NCBI GenBank assembly: GCA_018806985.1
Contig: JADANN010000434.1
Span: 558,001 to 622,000, forward strand
Length of the DNA: 64,000 nucleotides
From: Angiostrongylus vasorum
Lineage: Eukaryota; Nematoda; Chromadorea; Rhabditida; Metastrongylidae
Direction of reading: 5' to 3'
Shown one piece after another: positions 1 through 12,642 of the stretch. Each line of letters begins with the position of its first letter. Position 1 is the first letter of the stretch. Both the position numbers and the translations under genes were made by a program. The notes below the pieces were generated by a model that was not told the origin of the DNA, ran no database searches, and saw nothing but the letters and a program-made list of their open reading frames with translations.

Positions 1-137
1 CACGCTTAAGTCCATGCGTTGCCACACACCGTAGATCACCACTGACCAGACCTGGTCAAGATGGACCAGACCTGTCATGTGCGCGTTTTTTTAGTGTTAG
101 TAAATATTTTTTTAGAAAAGCACAAATATTTATACAA

Positions 138-190
138 AAGGTAAAAAAGGATAAAGCTCTCTGCGTTGATCAATCCCTGAAACAACAACG
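138..190 (-). repeat. Family A SINE, tail fragment
   Basis: Reverse complement of the 3' end: GGATAAAGCTCTCTGCGTTG and ATCAATCCCTGA only. The rest of the element is missing. Confidence 0.6.
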
Positions 191-414
191 GTCGAGCATA
201 CTCATAAATGAATGTGACCCGAATATTTAAATACCATGTGATTTTTCATAGCATAAAGAAATGTACTCAAAAAATGCTTTGGACTAAGAGTGTTTTTGTT
301 TTCACAACAGAAAACAGTTGAACAAAGCAACCGAGAAAAAAACCGCTCTTTTCTGCCGTGATCTCGGCATTTTGAAAGAAATTCCAAGAACATCCTTCAA
401 GTAGAATTCTTAAC

Positions 415-690
415 TTTTGTCGTGTCAAACCGTGTCCACAGCGGTGGACAGAGGTGTTCTGCAATGCAGTAAGGGTCAATTTCTGGCACAGTCCCGCGCA
501 CAGAATTAGCCAAGGTATTCGTGCTTCTGTCGTCAGCAAATCGGTACCTGATTTTAGAGAATGACTGAAACAGTGGTAGGTCGCTGGAAGCCACTGTACA
601 GGCCAAATATGCATCTAGTCACCTATACAGTGTTACGAATGGAGGCGAATGCATCTTTGAAGGATCGGTGAACACCGAGTGTTTTTACGC
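415..690 (+). repeat. Family A SINE, diverged
   Basis: Head around GCGGTGGACAGAGGTG, middle CAAATCGGTACCTGATTT, 3' half GCCACTGTACAGGCCAAATA and CGAATGCATC. The tail is lost. Confidence 0.55.
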
Positions 691-832
691 TTTGTCGGTT
701 TATGCCAACTTTTACTATAAAGAACTGGAGTATCTGCAAAGAAAATAAGAAAACACTCAAGAAATCACATGAAAAACTGTCGTAATATCGCATAACGCAG
801 CGTAGAGTTTATGTAGCATTAACACTAAAAAG

Positions 833-1108
833 GGCACGTGTGGAGCAGTTGTCGGAGGGGCCGTGTACACATACACATGGGGTCGATCCCCGCGCACCTG
901 ACCCACCAAGCCTTTCATCTTTCCGGGGTCGGCAAATTGGTACCGCGTTTGTCTGGGAGGATGGCAGTTCTGGCTCGATACATCAGTGGACCACTGCGAG
1001 TCATTGTAAAGACCAGATATGCTCTCAATCACCTCCAATCGATGCTTAACGAAGGCGAATGCATTGCGCATCCTTAAGGAATAGATCAACGACGAGAGCT
1101 TTCTTCCC
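833..1108 (+). repeat. Family A SINE
   Basis: Near full length: GTGTGGAGCAGTTGTCGGAG head, GGGTCGATCCCC B-box-like motif, CCGGGGTCGGCAAATTGGTA central block, GATCAACGACGAGAGCTTTC end. The TTTATCC tail is degraded. Confidence 0.85.
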
Positions 1109-1117
1109 TATAAGGCT

Positions 1118-1375
1118 CTTGACATTAATCAGTCCCCTAAGAATCCGACATGTATTCAACTCCATTTGTAGCGTAGTAAAGCTGAATGAGTGCAGTCAGG
1201 CATATGCAATGACGTGTGGTGGCCTACTGATGTATCGAGTTAGTGCTGCTGTCCTCACAGACTGGTCTGGTACCAATTGCCGACTTTAGGGTTATGAACG
1301 GCTTGGTGACCCTGGCTTGAAAAAAACGATCCTATGTGTATTGTGGGGTGTATCCAACCACTGCGCCATACCCAC
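1118..1375 (-). repeat. Family A SINE, diverged
   Basis: Reverse orientation; TGGTCTGGTACCAATTGCCG and CCAACCACTGCGCCATACCC are clear. It lies tail to tail with the copy at 833-1108. Confidence 0.7.
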
Positions 1376-1379
1376 CCCA

Positions 1380-4300
1380 TTCAGCCATATTAGTAACAGT
1401 CCCACTTATGCCGTCAGTATATTTTCACAGTTGCCTTATGGTAGGCCACCAGTATACTAATATATTAAAGATTGCTTCCCATCACATAAATGTATGAGAC
1501 ATATTCCTTCAACTTAGATTTTACCTATGTGAAGGGATCACACGAACGGTAAACATGAACAGAGGTTTCGAATAGAAAGGAATTTTGTTTTCGTGTTTGC
1601 CATGGTTTTAAGCTTGTCATATGTGGAAATGACTGAGCGCATGTTGAGGTTCAGTAGTGGCTTGATAATCCGTCATTTCCTCTCCTTACCGAGTATTGAA
1701 TGCTGGATGAGTGTAGTTCACTGTAAATCCAAGATGAATTTGATAAGGCGACTCCTCACAGACAAACCTCTTGTAGGAGTCTGAGAAGAGATTTTTTGCC
1801 TTGTCAGTCGAATTCTTACGGGTTTGTAACAATTTGTTCGACTAGTCGACCGAGAAAGGTGTCGGAAAAAGTGTAGCAACCCGAATAACACACGATATAA
1901 GTTAGGAATCGTTTCAAACACGTCTAAATAATGAATTCTGAGAAGGCGAAGTTTTTGATGTATTCAGACAATGTCACATTTAACTGAAACTTTTGCTGTA
2001 GAACAGGGTACGTTCTAGCACTTTCTCCTTTTTCGGAGTTCCAGCGATTCCATTCGATTGTCCACTGCCATCCATTCATCCGACGCGGGTCCTCGTAGTC
2101 TTGTAGTCCACTGGAGTGAAGTACTGCTCGGAGACTAGCCTAGACTCTGAGGAAGATGAAGGTGCAAAGTTGTTAGCCGAATGAAGGTTTCGCAACAACC
2201 TGATGTAAGCTGAACGGTCTAAAAAGATAGTGATTATCCATGCCGAGATTAGGTGAAAAGTCTCTTCGCAAGAAAATAAAAAAAACAACTCAGTGCTCAG
2301 GTTTTTTTTTGAAAAGATTTAACATCAAATTACCAAAAAAAATTTTTTCTTAGACTGAATGAGTATCTGGATCAGCTATCACGGATGCGACGTCGGTGCT
2401 CCGTTTAGGCGTTAATGTGTCGCCAGTTCTATATCTGATGTCCGTCATCCTGACCAATCGATAGGAAGAATTTGGTCTTGTAGTTTGATAGGAACTAGGA
2501 AAAGTGCTGCACTACTTATCACTGAACAAGTAAAGTTTTGGAAATGAGAAATAGTGTCGGCTTTGGGCACGAATTCTGCACCAGATGATTCTTGAAAAGA
2601 CGACATGTCTACACTATGTTTGCACCTAATACATTAGCAGTAACGCATTATTTTTTCCCTTCCCCCTTAATTGATTGAAAAACTGAGCTCAGTCGAAAGA
2701 GTTGTCTGATTCAGCATAAAAAGATTAAAGATCAAGAGGAGGGAAACATTTTTTTAAACTCGCTAAAATTGATCTTACCAAAATTCTTAGTAAATAAATT
2801 TCACTTCCCTTACTCGAACTGTAAAGATAAAGTTGGTGAAGTTATATCGAAACAGCGCTATTTCATACCAAGGTCTAGGCTTAGTGTTAGGCTTAGACTG
2901 TGCCCTATCCACGCTTGAGGCCACTATTACGTGGAGGCGTAGATTTAAATTGCGCCTTGAGTGTATGTTTCCCTATAGGAGTTGTACCGAGTTTGCCGGA
3001 AACTGCTTCATCACTTTCATTCTCTGTTTGTGTTTGTTGGAATAATTTCATCTCAACTTCTTTCCAGTACATTACGTCAGCTTCATGTTAATCGGTCATT
3101 TGACGCAAGCTCAGAATAGATACCGATTTCGCCACAGAGTCATTAAAAGTTGAGCAGTTAGTTTCATGCGATATAATTAATAGAACGGAAATACAAAGCA
3201 CTACCGAAAAATGGTAAAGCATTACATAGAAATCAAGTACGTTTCGTAGGCCAGGGTGTTGTTCCACACATAAGAGAGGGAGAGGCTTTGCGATAGTGCG
3301 ACGGAGGTTGAGGTGTAATTTGTCCAAAGAGGCAAAGAATAGTCATCGAGCGCAAAATCGGGCAAATTCTATCTACTATGTGAAGCTTTTTCTCATCCAC
3401 TCTTTTCATCGTTGACGAGCCATCGAAGCGACGTGGTTTTACGCGCTTTAACGAATAGCAGGCGCTCATTCTGCTAACAGTTACCTTCGCATTATGGCAT
3501 CAATTGCTCGGAGAAATCTAGTTTCAAGTGATGTTTATACCAACCTTCGTTCTCCAACAACAGTTACCAGCATGGTGTGCTAACCACTACCACCGACAGA
3601 GCACAAAAGCCTCAAGTGATTTTCATTTCAGTTTTAGTTGAGCTGAGGGTCGTGGCTTCCTTTTTTTAACCAGAAGTGAAGCTCGTTTCATTGTGCTGTA
3701 GCTCTTCCTTGTCGTCTTAGTTCATTGCAACCAGATGTCTTCTTTACCCTTTTCTCGCTGCTTCCAGCAGCGAGAAGCTTACTGGCCGTCACTCTCCAAT
3801 GGCCAAGAGCACACAAGTACTCCTTGAAGATGAGAAATGACAGAAGAGTACATCATTCGACTTGTAGTCTCTCCAGAATGCTTTTTTAAATGATGTCGCC
3901 TCTTCAAGTTGTCAACAGTACGACCTCTCACCCTAGAGCCTCACGGGAGTCTTATCACCACCGAAATGAAAGAGCCAAGCAAACATTGCTGTTGTGCACA
4001 AATTTCCTCCCAATCCACAGTTGATGTTGACGGCGATAACGCCTGCCTCTCTGTGTATCAAACTGTTGCAATATGGATAACCACTCAGACAATAAGTTTG
4101 CATATTTTATCTTCTTATTATTTGCACGCTCGTTTCCTTTCTGAATGCAAGCCAGGCCTTCTCGAATGTTCTAAAAAAGTTCGCGTACTTAAATTGTTTG
4201 CCACGGGTGGTTTAATTCCTCACCAACTCTGTAGAACCACCCTTTTGTCAACAGGATTAGTATCCTTGATGGAAGCTGCATCGCTACCGCTGCGCTGCTC

Positions 4301-4475
4301 ACCCTCTCATTGTATTCTTTTGCTAAGTAAAACCACGAATGTCTTCAAAAAAGCCGCACCTGGGTAGGTACGCAGTTACATTGAGCATCGCTGTAGGTTA
4401 AGGAGCACTAAAGTCTTTCCATACCGCAAAGAATGTTTTCGTTCTCTAAGCCTAGAAAGGGTAGGTGTAGGAGAT
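1380..4475. other. Unassigned stretch, 3.1 kb
   Basis: AT-rich sequence downstream of pgp-9. No frame shows a recognised domain or a consistent set of splice sites. The adjoining plus-strand frame 3909-4367 (152 codons) is the longest but has no motif and looks like chance. Confidence 0.5.
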
Positions 4476-4477
4476 TA

Positions 4478-4705
4478 GAGGTGCCCTAGCGCACATACGT
4501 GGTCGTTGGTGCGATCCTACACCTTGAGCTTAGCAATGCTTAAGTTTCTCTGGATTGTGGAATCGATACCTGACTTGCCCGGTAGGGTGAGAATACTGCT
4601 CAATAGATCGGTAGCCCACAGGAGATCATTATATAGGCCAGACATACGTTCAATCATCCTAACTCATTTCTGAGGGACTGATTAGCGCGGAACGCTTTAT
4701 CATTT
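4478..4705 (+). repeat. Family A SINE, degenerate
   Basis: CGATACCTGACTTGCCCGGT, AGATCGGTAGCCCACAGGAG and ATAGGCCAGACATACGTTCA mark the central and 3' parts; the head is barely recognisable. Confidence 0.6.
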
Positions 4706-4984
4706 CTTATTCGTCCTCTATCCCGAATATATGTTGATGTAGAACGACTGCAAAATTCGTAATCATAAGTATTACAAATGCATTTTGAAACAAATATTTA
4801 TTTCTAGCATTGCTTCAAACATCCACGGGTATTTCTGTCTCAGGAAATCCCTCTCTACTTTTTTTCCTAGTGTTTAGCTTACCATGCTCTGTTGAAACGA
4901 CTCATTAAATCATGAAAATCACCCATTTTTGCTTCGTCAGTTTTAACTTGGTCATAGAGCAACGGTGAAAACTCGAAATATTAA

Positions 4985-5215
4985 CGAAGTACTAGCTGAG
5001 AGACAGGCGAAACAGAAGGACCCGCATGGTGTGGTGGTGAACGCGTTAGCCCCCAGAAAGCGTAAAAGCGCGTTCTTTCCCCACTGCAGACACCTGCAAT
5101 CCAGAGTTTTGCAAATATCTCAGCATCGTTGTGGTTGTATTTCGCATAATAACTTGCCGCGAAAATTATAGTAGGCAGAAAATAAACAGTAAAGATTGTG
5201 ATTTCAACTCGAAAT
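4985..5215 (+). repeat. Family B tRNA-like repeat
   Basis: CTAGCTGAGAGACAGGCGAA leads into GCATGGTGTGGTGGTGAACG (A-box-like) and GCGCGTTCTTTCCCC (B-box-like), then TTTTGCAAATATCTCAGCAT and TGTATTTCGCATAATA. Confidence 0.8.
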
Positions 5216-5459
5216 ACCATTGGTGCGTAAGCCGGCTGAGTTTCCGTAAGTGTAATTTAGAGTTGGTTCGCAAGAGTTCGTACTGGAAATTTGAGTCTTC
5301 ATGAACGAGGTCGTTTATGCCTATAAGATTAGCGACACGCATCTGAAGCTGATCATCGGACCTTCCAAATAACTATTTGAGGAGTCGTAGAAAAACGACA
5401 TTCAAGATTCTACACGTGAATATCGCATGCACTGAACGAATGATAGTGAGATGGTCCCG

Positions 5460-6190
5460 ACGAAATCTATTCTCCGCCTCTTCCACACGGCAAAACCTAT
5501 CGATTTCTTAATCGTTCAACGACCAATGGATTCCATAACACTAGACGACGTACAGCAGGAAAAAACAGACTGAAATTGGAATTTTACACTCCAAAAAGCT
5601 GATGTGCCAAACGATGGTTACTACAACATGTTTTCTGGAGTCAGCCAAAAACGATCTAAATCAGAACAAAACGATAACAGCAGAAAAGCACTGTTACAAA
5701 ATGGATCAAATCCTGCAAAAATTAGGGGTTTATTGTCCCAGAACAGGCCAAAAGAAAAGTCCATTCTTCTTGCTCAATAGCGCTCCACCACACTTTGCAT
5801 AACTAACATTGAAGAAGTTGAACAAGTTGCACCACGAAGCCCTTCCTCATGTCTGAAAAACCTCTAAAAAAAAAGTCGGCCGACCAAAAATCCGCTGTAT
5901 AAATGCCCCATACTCATCATAATAATTTTCAGCCTACCTGAAGAACAGACAAGATTGAGTACCATCAACCAAGTTCCACATGGAACCTCGCACAGAGCTA
6001 TCTACATATGAGGAGATTGTTTCTGCCTACCAAAGAATATTTACGTAGGCAGTTTTCGTCCTCCTTGGTCATATCGATCGTACTGCCGTGGAGTAGAAGA
6101 ACAACAGAGCAGGTTTTGGTGCAAGTATGAAGAATATGAGCACATGAAGCATGCACTTATGGATAGGGACTTAGAGAAGGCCCTATTGTA
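5460..6190 (+). pseudogene. Degenerate mariner-family transposase remnant
   Basis: Conceptual translation with several frame changes gives ITAEKHCYKMDQILQKL, then SPFFLLNSAPPHFA and LTLKKLNKLHHEALPH, which match the mariner core (ITAEKYC..ID.., ..LLHDNARPH.., TL.KL.EL..E.LPH). The catalytic aspartate of the DNARPH motif is not conserved (NSAPPH). A shorter N-terminal trace (FLNRSTTNGFHNTRRR) lies around 5502-5550. Stops and shifts are frequent, so the copy is long dead. Terminal inverted repeats were not found. Confidence 0.7.
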
Positions 6191-6502
6191 GCCTCGCGCG
6201 AAAACCCAAAAAGGAACTTTTTAAAAAGTGTTCCTACCAGTTCCCACACATAAACTCCCACCCATCATCAGACCTCTCTATCGTTTTTAAAATAATGGAT
6301 ATTAACTTGTTAAATAACTGGTTAGCTGGTTATTGTTCGCTAGACCTCGTATTCTTGGCAGTCATCATCAGATGTACCGTTCAGTTTAGCCCCCTCAAGT
6401 AATCAAGAGCACACAAAACAAGAACTTATTTTAAGCGCAATCAATGAAGCAGTAACAATGAAAAATGGCACCAAACAAAAATGACAATTATGACGTCATT
6501 AA

Positions 6503-6508
6503 TTTAAT
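6503..6508 (-). promoter_or_regulatory. Possible poly(A) signal of pgp-9 (ATTAAA)
   Basis: ATTAAA on the minus strand about 75 nt past the pgp-9 stop, at a usual distance for a nematode 3' UTR. It is a common variant of AATAAA. No cleavage-site evidence is available from sequence alone. Confidence 0.4.
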
Positions 6509-6579
6509 GGAACAAATTTGTAGTACTAAATACACCGTAGCATACATAGTGATACCGACTGAGATACTTCATGGTAGAC

Positions 6580-9500
6580 TTATGATTGGACAAGACGTTG
6601 TGTGTCGCATAGCCTTTTGTACAGTTTACTTCTCACTAGCAGCTGCTCATGAGTACCTGAAACCGAAGATACTAGACATTATTTACTACATCCATTAATA
6701 ACGACCTTAACAATAGATTTATACATCAAGCCTATGACTAGCTGAGAGATAACGATCCCATTCTTTCCAATGCTCAAAAAATGTAGAAAGGTAGCGAGTG
6801 GCAAAAGCTCTAAATGTTATTGCATTTAAGCCCCACTAACAGAATTACACGCTAATGTACTTGCTATCTGTTCCGCCAGCAACACTGGTACTGCAGTCAC
6901 AGATGAAAAAAGACTAAAAGGACAAACTGTTCGATGTTGACCTACACCTTTGGGATGCACCATGAATTCGACTCCACTAAGCATCCAAGAGATGACTGAA
7001 AGCATATCTCTCCTATGTATCACCTTGTGAAAGCCTACTGATGTATCAAGTCAGTTTTTTTGGTCCTGCCAGACTGGTACCAATTTGGAACGACTGGATG
7101 GATAAGGGCCAAGAGTTGCGATCGAATCGGCAAGCATGTATTTCGTATGGTACTTCTAATCCATATAAGTCCCTGTGACACTGATTGCTTTTAATAAAAC
7201 AACAATACATCAGAAATGCTTTCAATACTAACAACTCTGTAAACCTAGATGTTCTTACCCATCGCCATGGCTCTCCCATCCTGCACTACCACTATGACGT
7301 CACTGTTTTGAACTGTTGAGAGTCGATGTGCAATGACAATGCACGTCCTGCCTTGTCGTGCCACGTCTAGTGCTTCTTGAACAACCTAAAAATAATCTTT
7401 ATCTCACTATTTATATTCTGGTATATTGTATGCAGTACGGTATTCTACTGTGTTACTCAAGTTCTCAATATACAAAATCTTGTTCACTGAATCAGTGTGA
7501 ACAGCTATAGTATGTGAGACATATTACATGGATGACCTTTTCATAAAGGATAAAGGATAAAGCTCTTGGCGTTGATCAATCCCTGAGAGATGCGCTATGC
7601 ATTCGACTTCAATAAGTATCGTTGGAGGTGATTGAATGCATATTTGGCCTTTACAATGACTCGCGGTAGCCTACCGATCTATCGAGCCAGTGCTGCTATC
7701 CTCCCAGAGAAGTCTGGTACCAATTTGGCGACCAGGGAGGGATGGAAGGCTTGGTGGGCCATGGGCGCGGGGATCGACGGATGTGTGTCGCAGTGGCGCC
7801 TCCAGCCACTGCCCCACGCGCATTCTTTTACACCACTAAAAATTTTTGCCCTTTTATATCACTAAACATTACTAAGTGTTTTCTTAAGAGCCCAGAGCAG
7901 CCGAATTGTGTCACACCGTTTTTTTTTCTTTCCGTGAGCGACTAATATAACATTAGCACATATCTGTAACCTTTTCACTCTCTGCATCCAGCGCACTGGT
8001 CGCCTCATCCAGTAGCAGAACAGGTGGATCTCGAATTAGAGCCCGAGCGATAGCGATTCGTTGTTTTTGGCCACCTGACAACTGTGTACCTTTCTCACCA
8101 ACACGAGTGTCGTAACCCTGAAGACCAAATTTCCCATCACAACAAGCAAGTGTATTAAGATTAACACATTCTACTCTACACAGTGGTGAAAAACGAACAT
8201 AATGTGGTAATAACAATTAAAAAAAGTGAAAAAAAACAGCATTAAGTGGAAAAGTCACAGAGTAACTGATAAGGAATGCCCACACTGAAAGCGGTGAGAT
8301 TACGGATCTACAGTAAAAAGGATGAAAGATAAAGGATGAGTAAAATGTTCCTCGTTTATCAGTACCTGAGGAATGCGCGTGGATTTGCCAACCAACCTTA
8401 CTAACCATCGTTAGAGGTGATTGAGTACATTTCTGGTCTATTCAATAACTTGCAGTGGGCTGCTGATGCATCATCTCAGTTTTGCTACCCTCCTAAAGCA
8501 GTAAGCTACTAGTTTGCTGACCATGAAAAGGTTGAAAGCCTTGGTGAGCCGGGCGATGCGTAATCAAGCCAACATGTATTGCAGAACACTTCTAACCGTT
8601 GCACTACAGGCGCCCAAAGCATCCTTTTTTTAAAATTTTATTGCATGATCGCCCATCAGATGTATCGCAATGTGTGAATTCCAGCTTCTCTTGCATTCGA
8701 TATGTATCCTCACATCCACTGTACATAACGGTCTTAGAACCTCTTTTTGCGTGTTCGGTGTGACTGTTGCTTAGTTTTTTGTCGTCATCACAAATCTCGC
8801 TGATTACTGGTCTAGTTGAATACCCCTAGAATCCTGAGATATCCGTGCTGGGCTTTCCCGTTTAAAATAGAGAAGATAGGCTTTTCCCAGGCAGTTATTG
8901 TACTATTTCCCAGAACACGGAAGGATAAGTTTGATGGCTCCAGAGCCGAGGCGAACGAGCGCTTGAATAGGTTGAGCTATCCAGTTAATGAACAGGATCA
9001 CTATCGCTATGGTACCCACTCCCTAAGCATCTACACAGAACAAAAACACTGGTGGGTAATAAAGCTCTAAACGATAAAGCTCTCGGCGTCGATAAATCCC
9101 TGAGAGATGCGCCATGCTTTCGACTTCATTAAGTATCGTTGGAGGTGATTGAGTGCATATCTGGCCTTTACAATGACTCGCGGTAGCCTACCGATGTATT
9201 GAGCCAGTGCTGCTTTCTCCCAGACAAGTCTGGCACCAATTTGCCCACCCCGGAGGGATGGAAGGATTTGTGGGCCATGATGGGTGCAGAGATCGATTCC
9301 ACGTGTGTGTCGCAGTGGCGCCTCCAACCACTGTGCCACATGCGCCACGTGGGTAAAGGATGTATCAATAATCGCTGTATTATCGCATTTGAGCGACTTG
9401 ATCACAAGCACTGCCGACTTATGTTGAGCGTATCGCAGCCTGCACTGAGTATTCGATTCTATTTCAAATAACGTAGAGTCATACCCCAGATGGGTACATT

Positions 9501-12500
9501 TGAAACGAGTAGGGTCACCAGTAACAGCAACTAGAGCGCGTATGCAGTAACGTAGATGGTACTTTAGCGTTTTGCGGTATAATTTCGACTTATTGACGAC
9601 GACTGAGAAAGCAATGGACTACCCTCACCTGTTCCGTTGTTTCCTTCGCTCTTTGAAATAATCGTATCTGTGAATTTTGCAACAAATTCATACCTCTGGC
9701 AGACTGACGATAAAGTTGTGGATGTTGGCCATCTTGGCCGCATGTACTAATTGAACGTAAGACGGTCGCTTAGATTCCAATCCATAGCAAATATTTTCCC
9801 GGATTGTGCAATCGAATAATGTCGGCTCTTGACTGACGATACAAATCTGCTCACGCAGACGACGAATGTTGAAATTTCTTATATTTTCACCGTCAACCAT
9901 CTTAACACATGATTCATTTTTTCCAATCTCGAGAATATTGATTGAATATTGATCGTATTGATTGAATGTTAGATGTCCGATCGCACACTATTTTTTTCCA
10001 TCACAAAAAAGCGATCGACTTCGGCACTTTGTAACACCATAGCTTAGTGGAGGTAATAATAGGAAATTATCAACTTTTATCTCCTATTCTTCTACAACAC
10101 TGCAGAATGGAAAAAATAAGCTGAATGACTATTGTGGTGATAACTGAGAACACTTACAATCACACCCTTTCTCGGATTATAGAACCGTTCCAAAAGAGCC
10201 ATTATCGTACTTTTACCACACCCAGACTTTCCGACAATGGCCACAGTAGTCCCGGGTTTCACCTGAAACATAAGTATTAACCTGTTTCAAAATGGTGCCT
10301 GATGACTAAAGGTGTTCTTGACATTTTGAGTTAAATGATATGGTCTTAAAGCAATCTAGTGATAAGTGTCAGATTGGTACGGACGTTTTGGCGGTCCTGT
10401 TTTTTCTTAAACTTTGACCCTCAAAGGAACGCACTAAGCTAGTTTTTCGATAAATAACAGCTACTTCTTTGCTACGTAAAGCACTTGAAGTGTTCAAAAC
10501 TTTGCGAGACCTCGCTCTACATTTTAGCTACATAAATAACTTTTTATAAAATACTCCTTCATTTTTAAATATCACAAAAAAGGATTCTCAAGCGAACTCA
10601 AAAAAATTTAAATTTTGAAAAAATTTCTCCCACACATTGGCGAAAACTATCGTATTTTGCTGGACGGAAACACGCTCGTTGAACACAGCCTTTGACGAAA
10701 AAATAGGCACAATATGTCTTGTGGGCTCTAGAAAATTAGAACATCTCGTTAGAAATGAGAGGAATTATGTCTTATAAGAGAAGGCCTGAACGGGCACGTG
10801 TGGCGTAGTGGTTGGAGGCGCCACTGCGACGCACACGTGGAACCGATCCCCCGCGCCCATGGTTCACCAAGCCTTCCATCCTTCCGTGTTCGCCAAATTG
10901 CTACCAGACTTGTCTGCGAGGATAGCACTGGCTCAATACATCGGCAGAGCCACCTCGAGTCATTGTAAGGACAGATGTGCATTCAGTCACCTACAAACGA
11001 TGCTTAATGAAGTAGAATGCATGGCGCATCCCTCAAGGATTGATCACGCCGAGAGCTTTATCCTTAGTTTTTAAAGAAGGCCTGTAGATGTTTTAATTCC
11101 ACTTAATACAGTGGAAAATGAAGTGGACGATGTCGGTTTGAATTGGCGGTGACTATTTTTCGCAGCAAACTCATTGTAATCAACGCATGTCGAGCAGATT
11201 CGCTTTTATGTCTCTGTTTTTTTCACTACTTTTTTGCTTCAAGGATTGCATTTCGACCCAGAAAAACAATTGAAAAAAGCGGGATTAGGTCCGACAGGAG
11301 ATCAAGATGTACCTCAAGTACTTTTGTTCAAAAAAAGATGTGTTCACTGCAACAATTAACAGTGCTGTTCCGATGGCCAGACAAAGATAAAGCTCTGTAG
11401 AAAGAACGCTCCCACAAAGCTCAGCCCTTACTACGTTCTGTGCTAGCTAGTAATAATACCGACCTCTGCAGGATAGATTGTCCGGTAAAAAAAGATAAGT
11501 TGTTATCACTGGATAATCATAGCAACAATAATCGTTCTGTACAAAGAGCGTCGCCGAGTGAGATTGCCTCATGTGAGCAGTGTTCCACTGAAGACGATTC
11601 GACTCGATAAGACGACGAAGATATCATATCGAGAACACGAAGAAGGTGGACATCGACTCGAGCTGTCGCCTCTGAGGAAGACGAAGACGTCGAAACGTTC
11701 ACCGAATAAAGCTTATCTATCAACCTCGTGTAAGCTCAACATTTCAAACGTATTTTGATTAGTCATACCAAGGCTAAAGGAAAGTCGGTTCTTGAAAAAG
11801 ATAAAGCATCGAATCATTTCCGGAAGACAAATATACGTCGGAATTTCACCTGAAGAACTTTGGAAAAAGCACGTCCTAGGTATGTCATTACCATCAGAAC
11901 CTATCCGTTCATTTACGTACACTGCTTAAATTTTTCGTCGAACTATACAAACTTCGGTAGAGAATCATAAAGACTCATTTACAGCGGATAAGGCGCTGCT
12001 GATCTGTTTTTCTGGTAAGTATTTTCGCTAGGCGTCCACAGTTCATCACGAATCTAGCGGGGCACCTACTCAAGATTGATCAAAGTCACGCGTCTCGTCT
12101 TTTATCGTAAATCGTAATACATTCTCTCTATTACCAGTGTAGGAGCGAGGATAGAGCTGTGGTTAGTGATGCCGTCGATTAGGAAGCAAAGGCGCTAGTT
12201 CGGTCCACGCCTCAACGCTCCCCCTCCAATCCACGTAGGAACACCCTAGCCCAGATATCCCTAAAATTTCCAGCAGAACTGAATCGATCAGCATTCTACG
12301 ACATTTATAAGGAAGACTAAATCCTCAAGCAGCAGCTGAAAGATGACGTGAGCATTGTGGACGGGGAATGCAAGGGAACGAATCGAATGCAAGAAGTGCT
12401 GGGTTCCGCACAGTATATGTGATGACAGATCGTGCAAAAATAAGAAAAAATTATGAATGTAACTGATGTTCTAAACAAGAATAGGTGGCGATGCACTATC

Positions 12501-12642
12501 GAAGCAATCAATTCATGGATAAAAAATCACAGCACATTTCGTGGCAAGTTACCTCCAGATTAAGCGCTCGGAGAATTTTTGTGTGCTTTCTTGTTGGATA
12601 ATTGAAGAACACATTACGAAGAAGCACATGACCAGAAATCTT
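6580..12642 (-). CDS. pgp-9: pgp-9 exons for nucleotide-binding domain 2 and the stop
   Basis: Exon 12642-12553 supplies the A-loop tyrosine ([13 protein letters not shown]). Exon 10262-10158 has Walker [10 protein letters not shown]. Exon 9900-9694 has the Q-loop [11 protein letters not shown] and [13 protein letters not shown]. Exon 8117-7971 has the signature [15 protein letters not shown] and Walker [16 protein letters not shown]. Exon 7385-7259 has the H-loop VIAHRLSTV and ends in phase 1. The last exon, 6656-6580, completes [20 protein letters not shown] and stops with TAA at 6580-6582. The close match of this C-terminus to remembered PGP-9 tails is what fixes the final exon. Both cassettes look catalytically competent. 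Confidence 0.94.

Noticed and set aside
833..900. tRNA genes at the heads of families A, B and C
   Set aside because: The A- and B-box-like motifs are there, but no cloverleaf with a paired acceptor stem is evident, and the units continue into SINE bodies.
3909..4367. 152-codon plus-strand open frame as a gene
   Set aside because: No domain, no splice support, unremarkable composition, and it lies in repeat-rich sequence.
6826..7023. Alternative final exon of pgp-9 (minus strand, ending ACNSVSGA)
   Set aside because: It lacks the GTH..L....LY..L family tail. The exon at 6656-6580 has that tail and the right phase.
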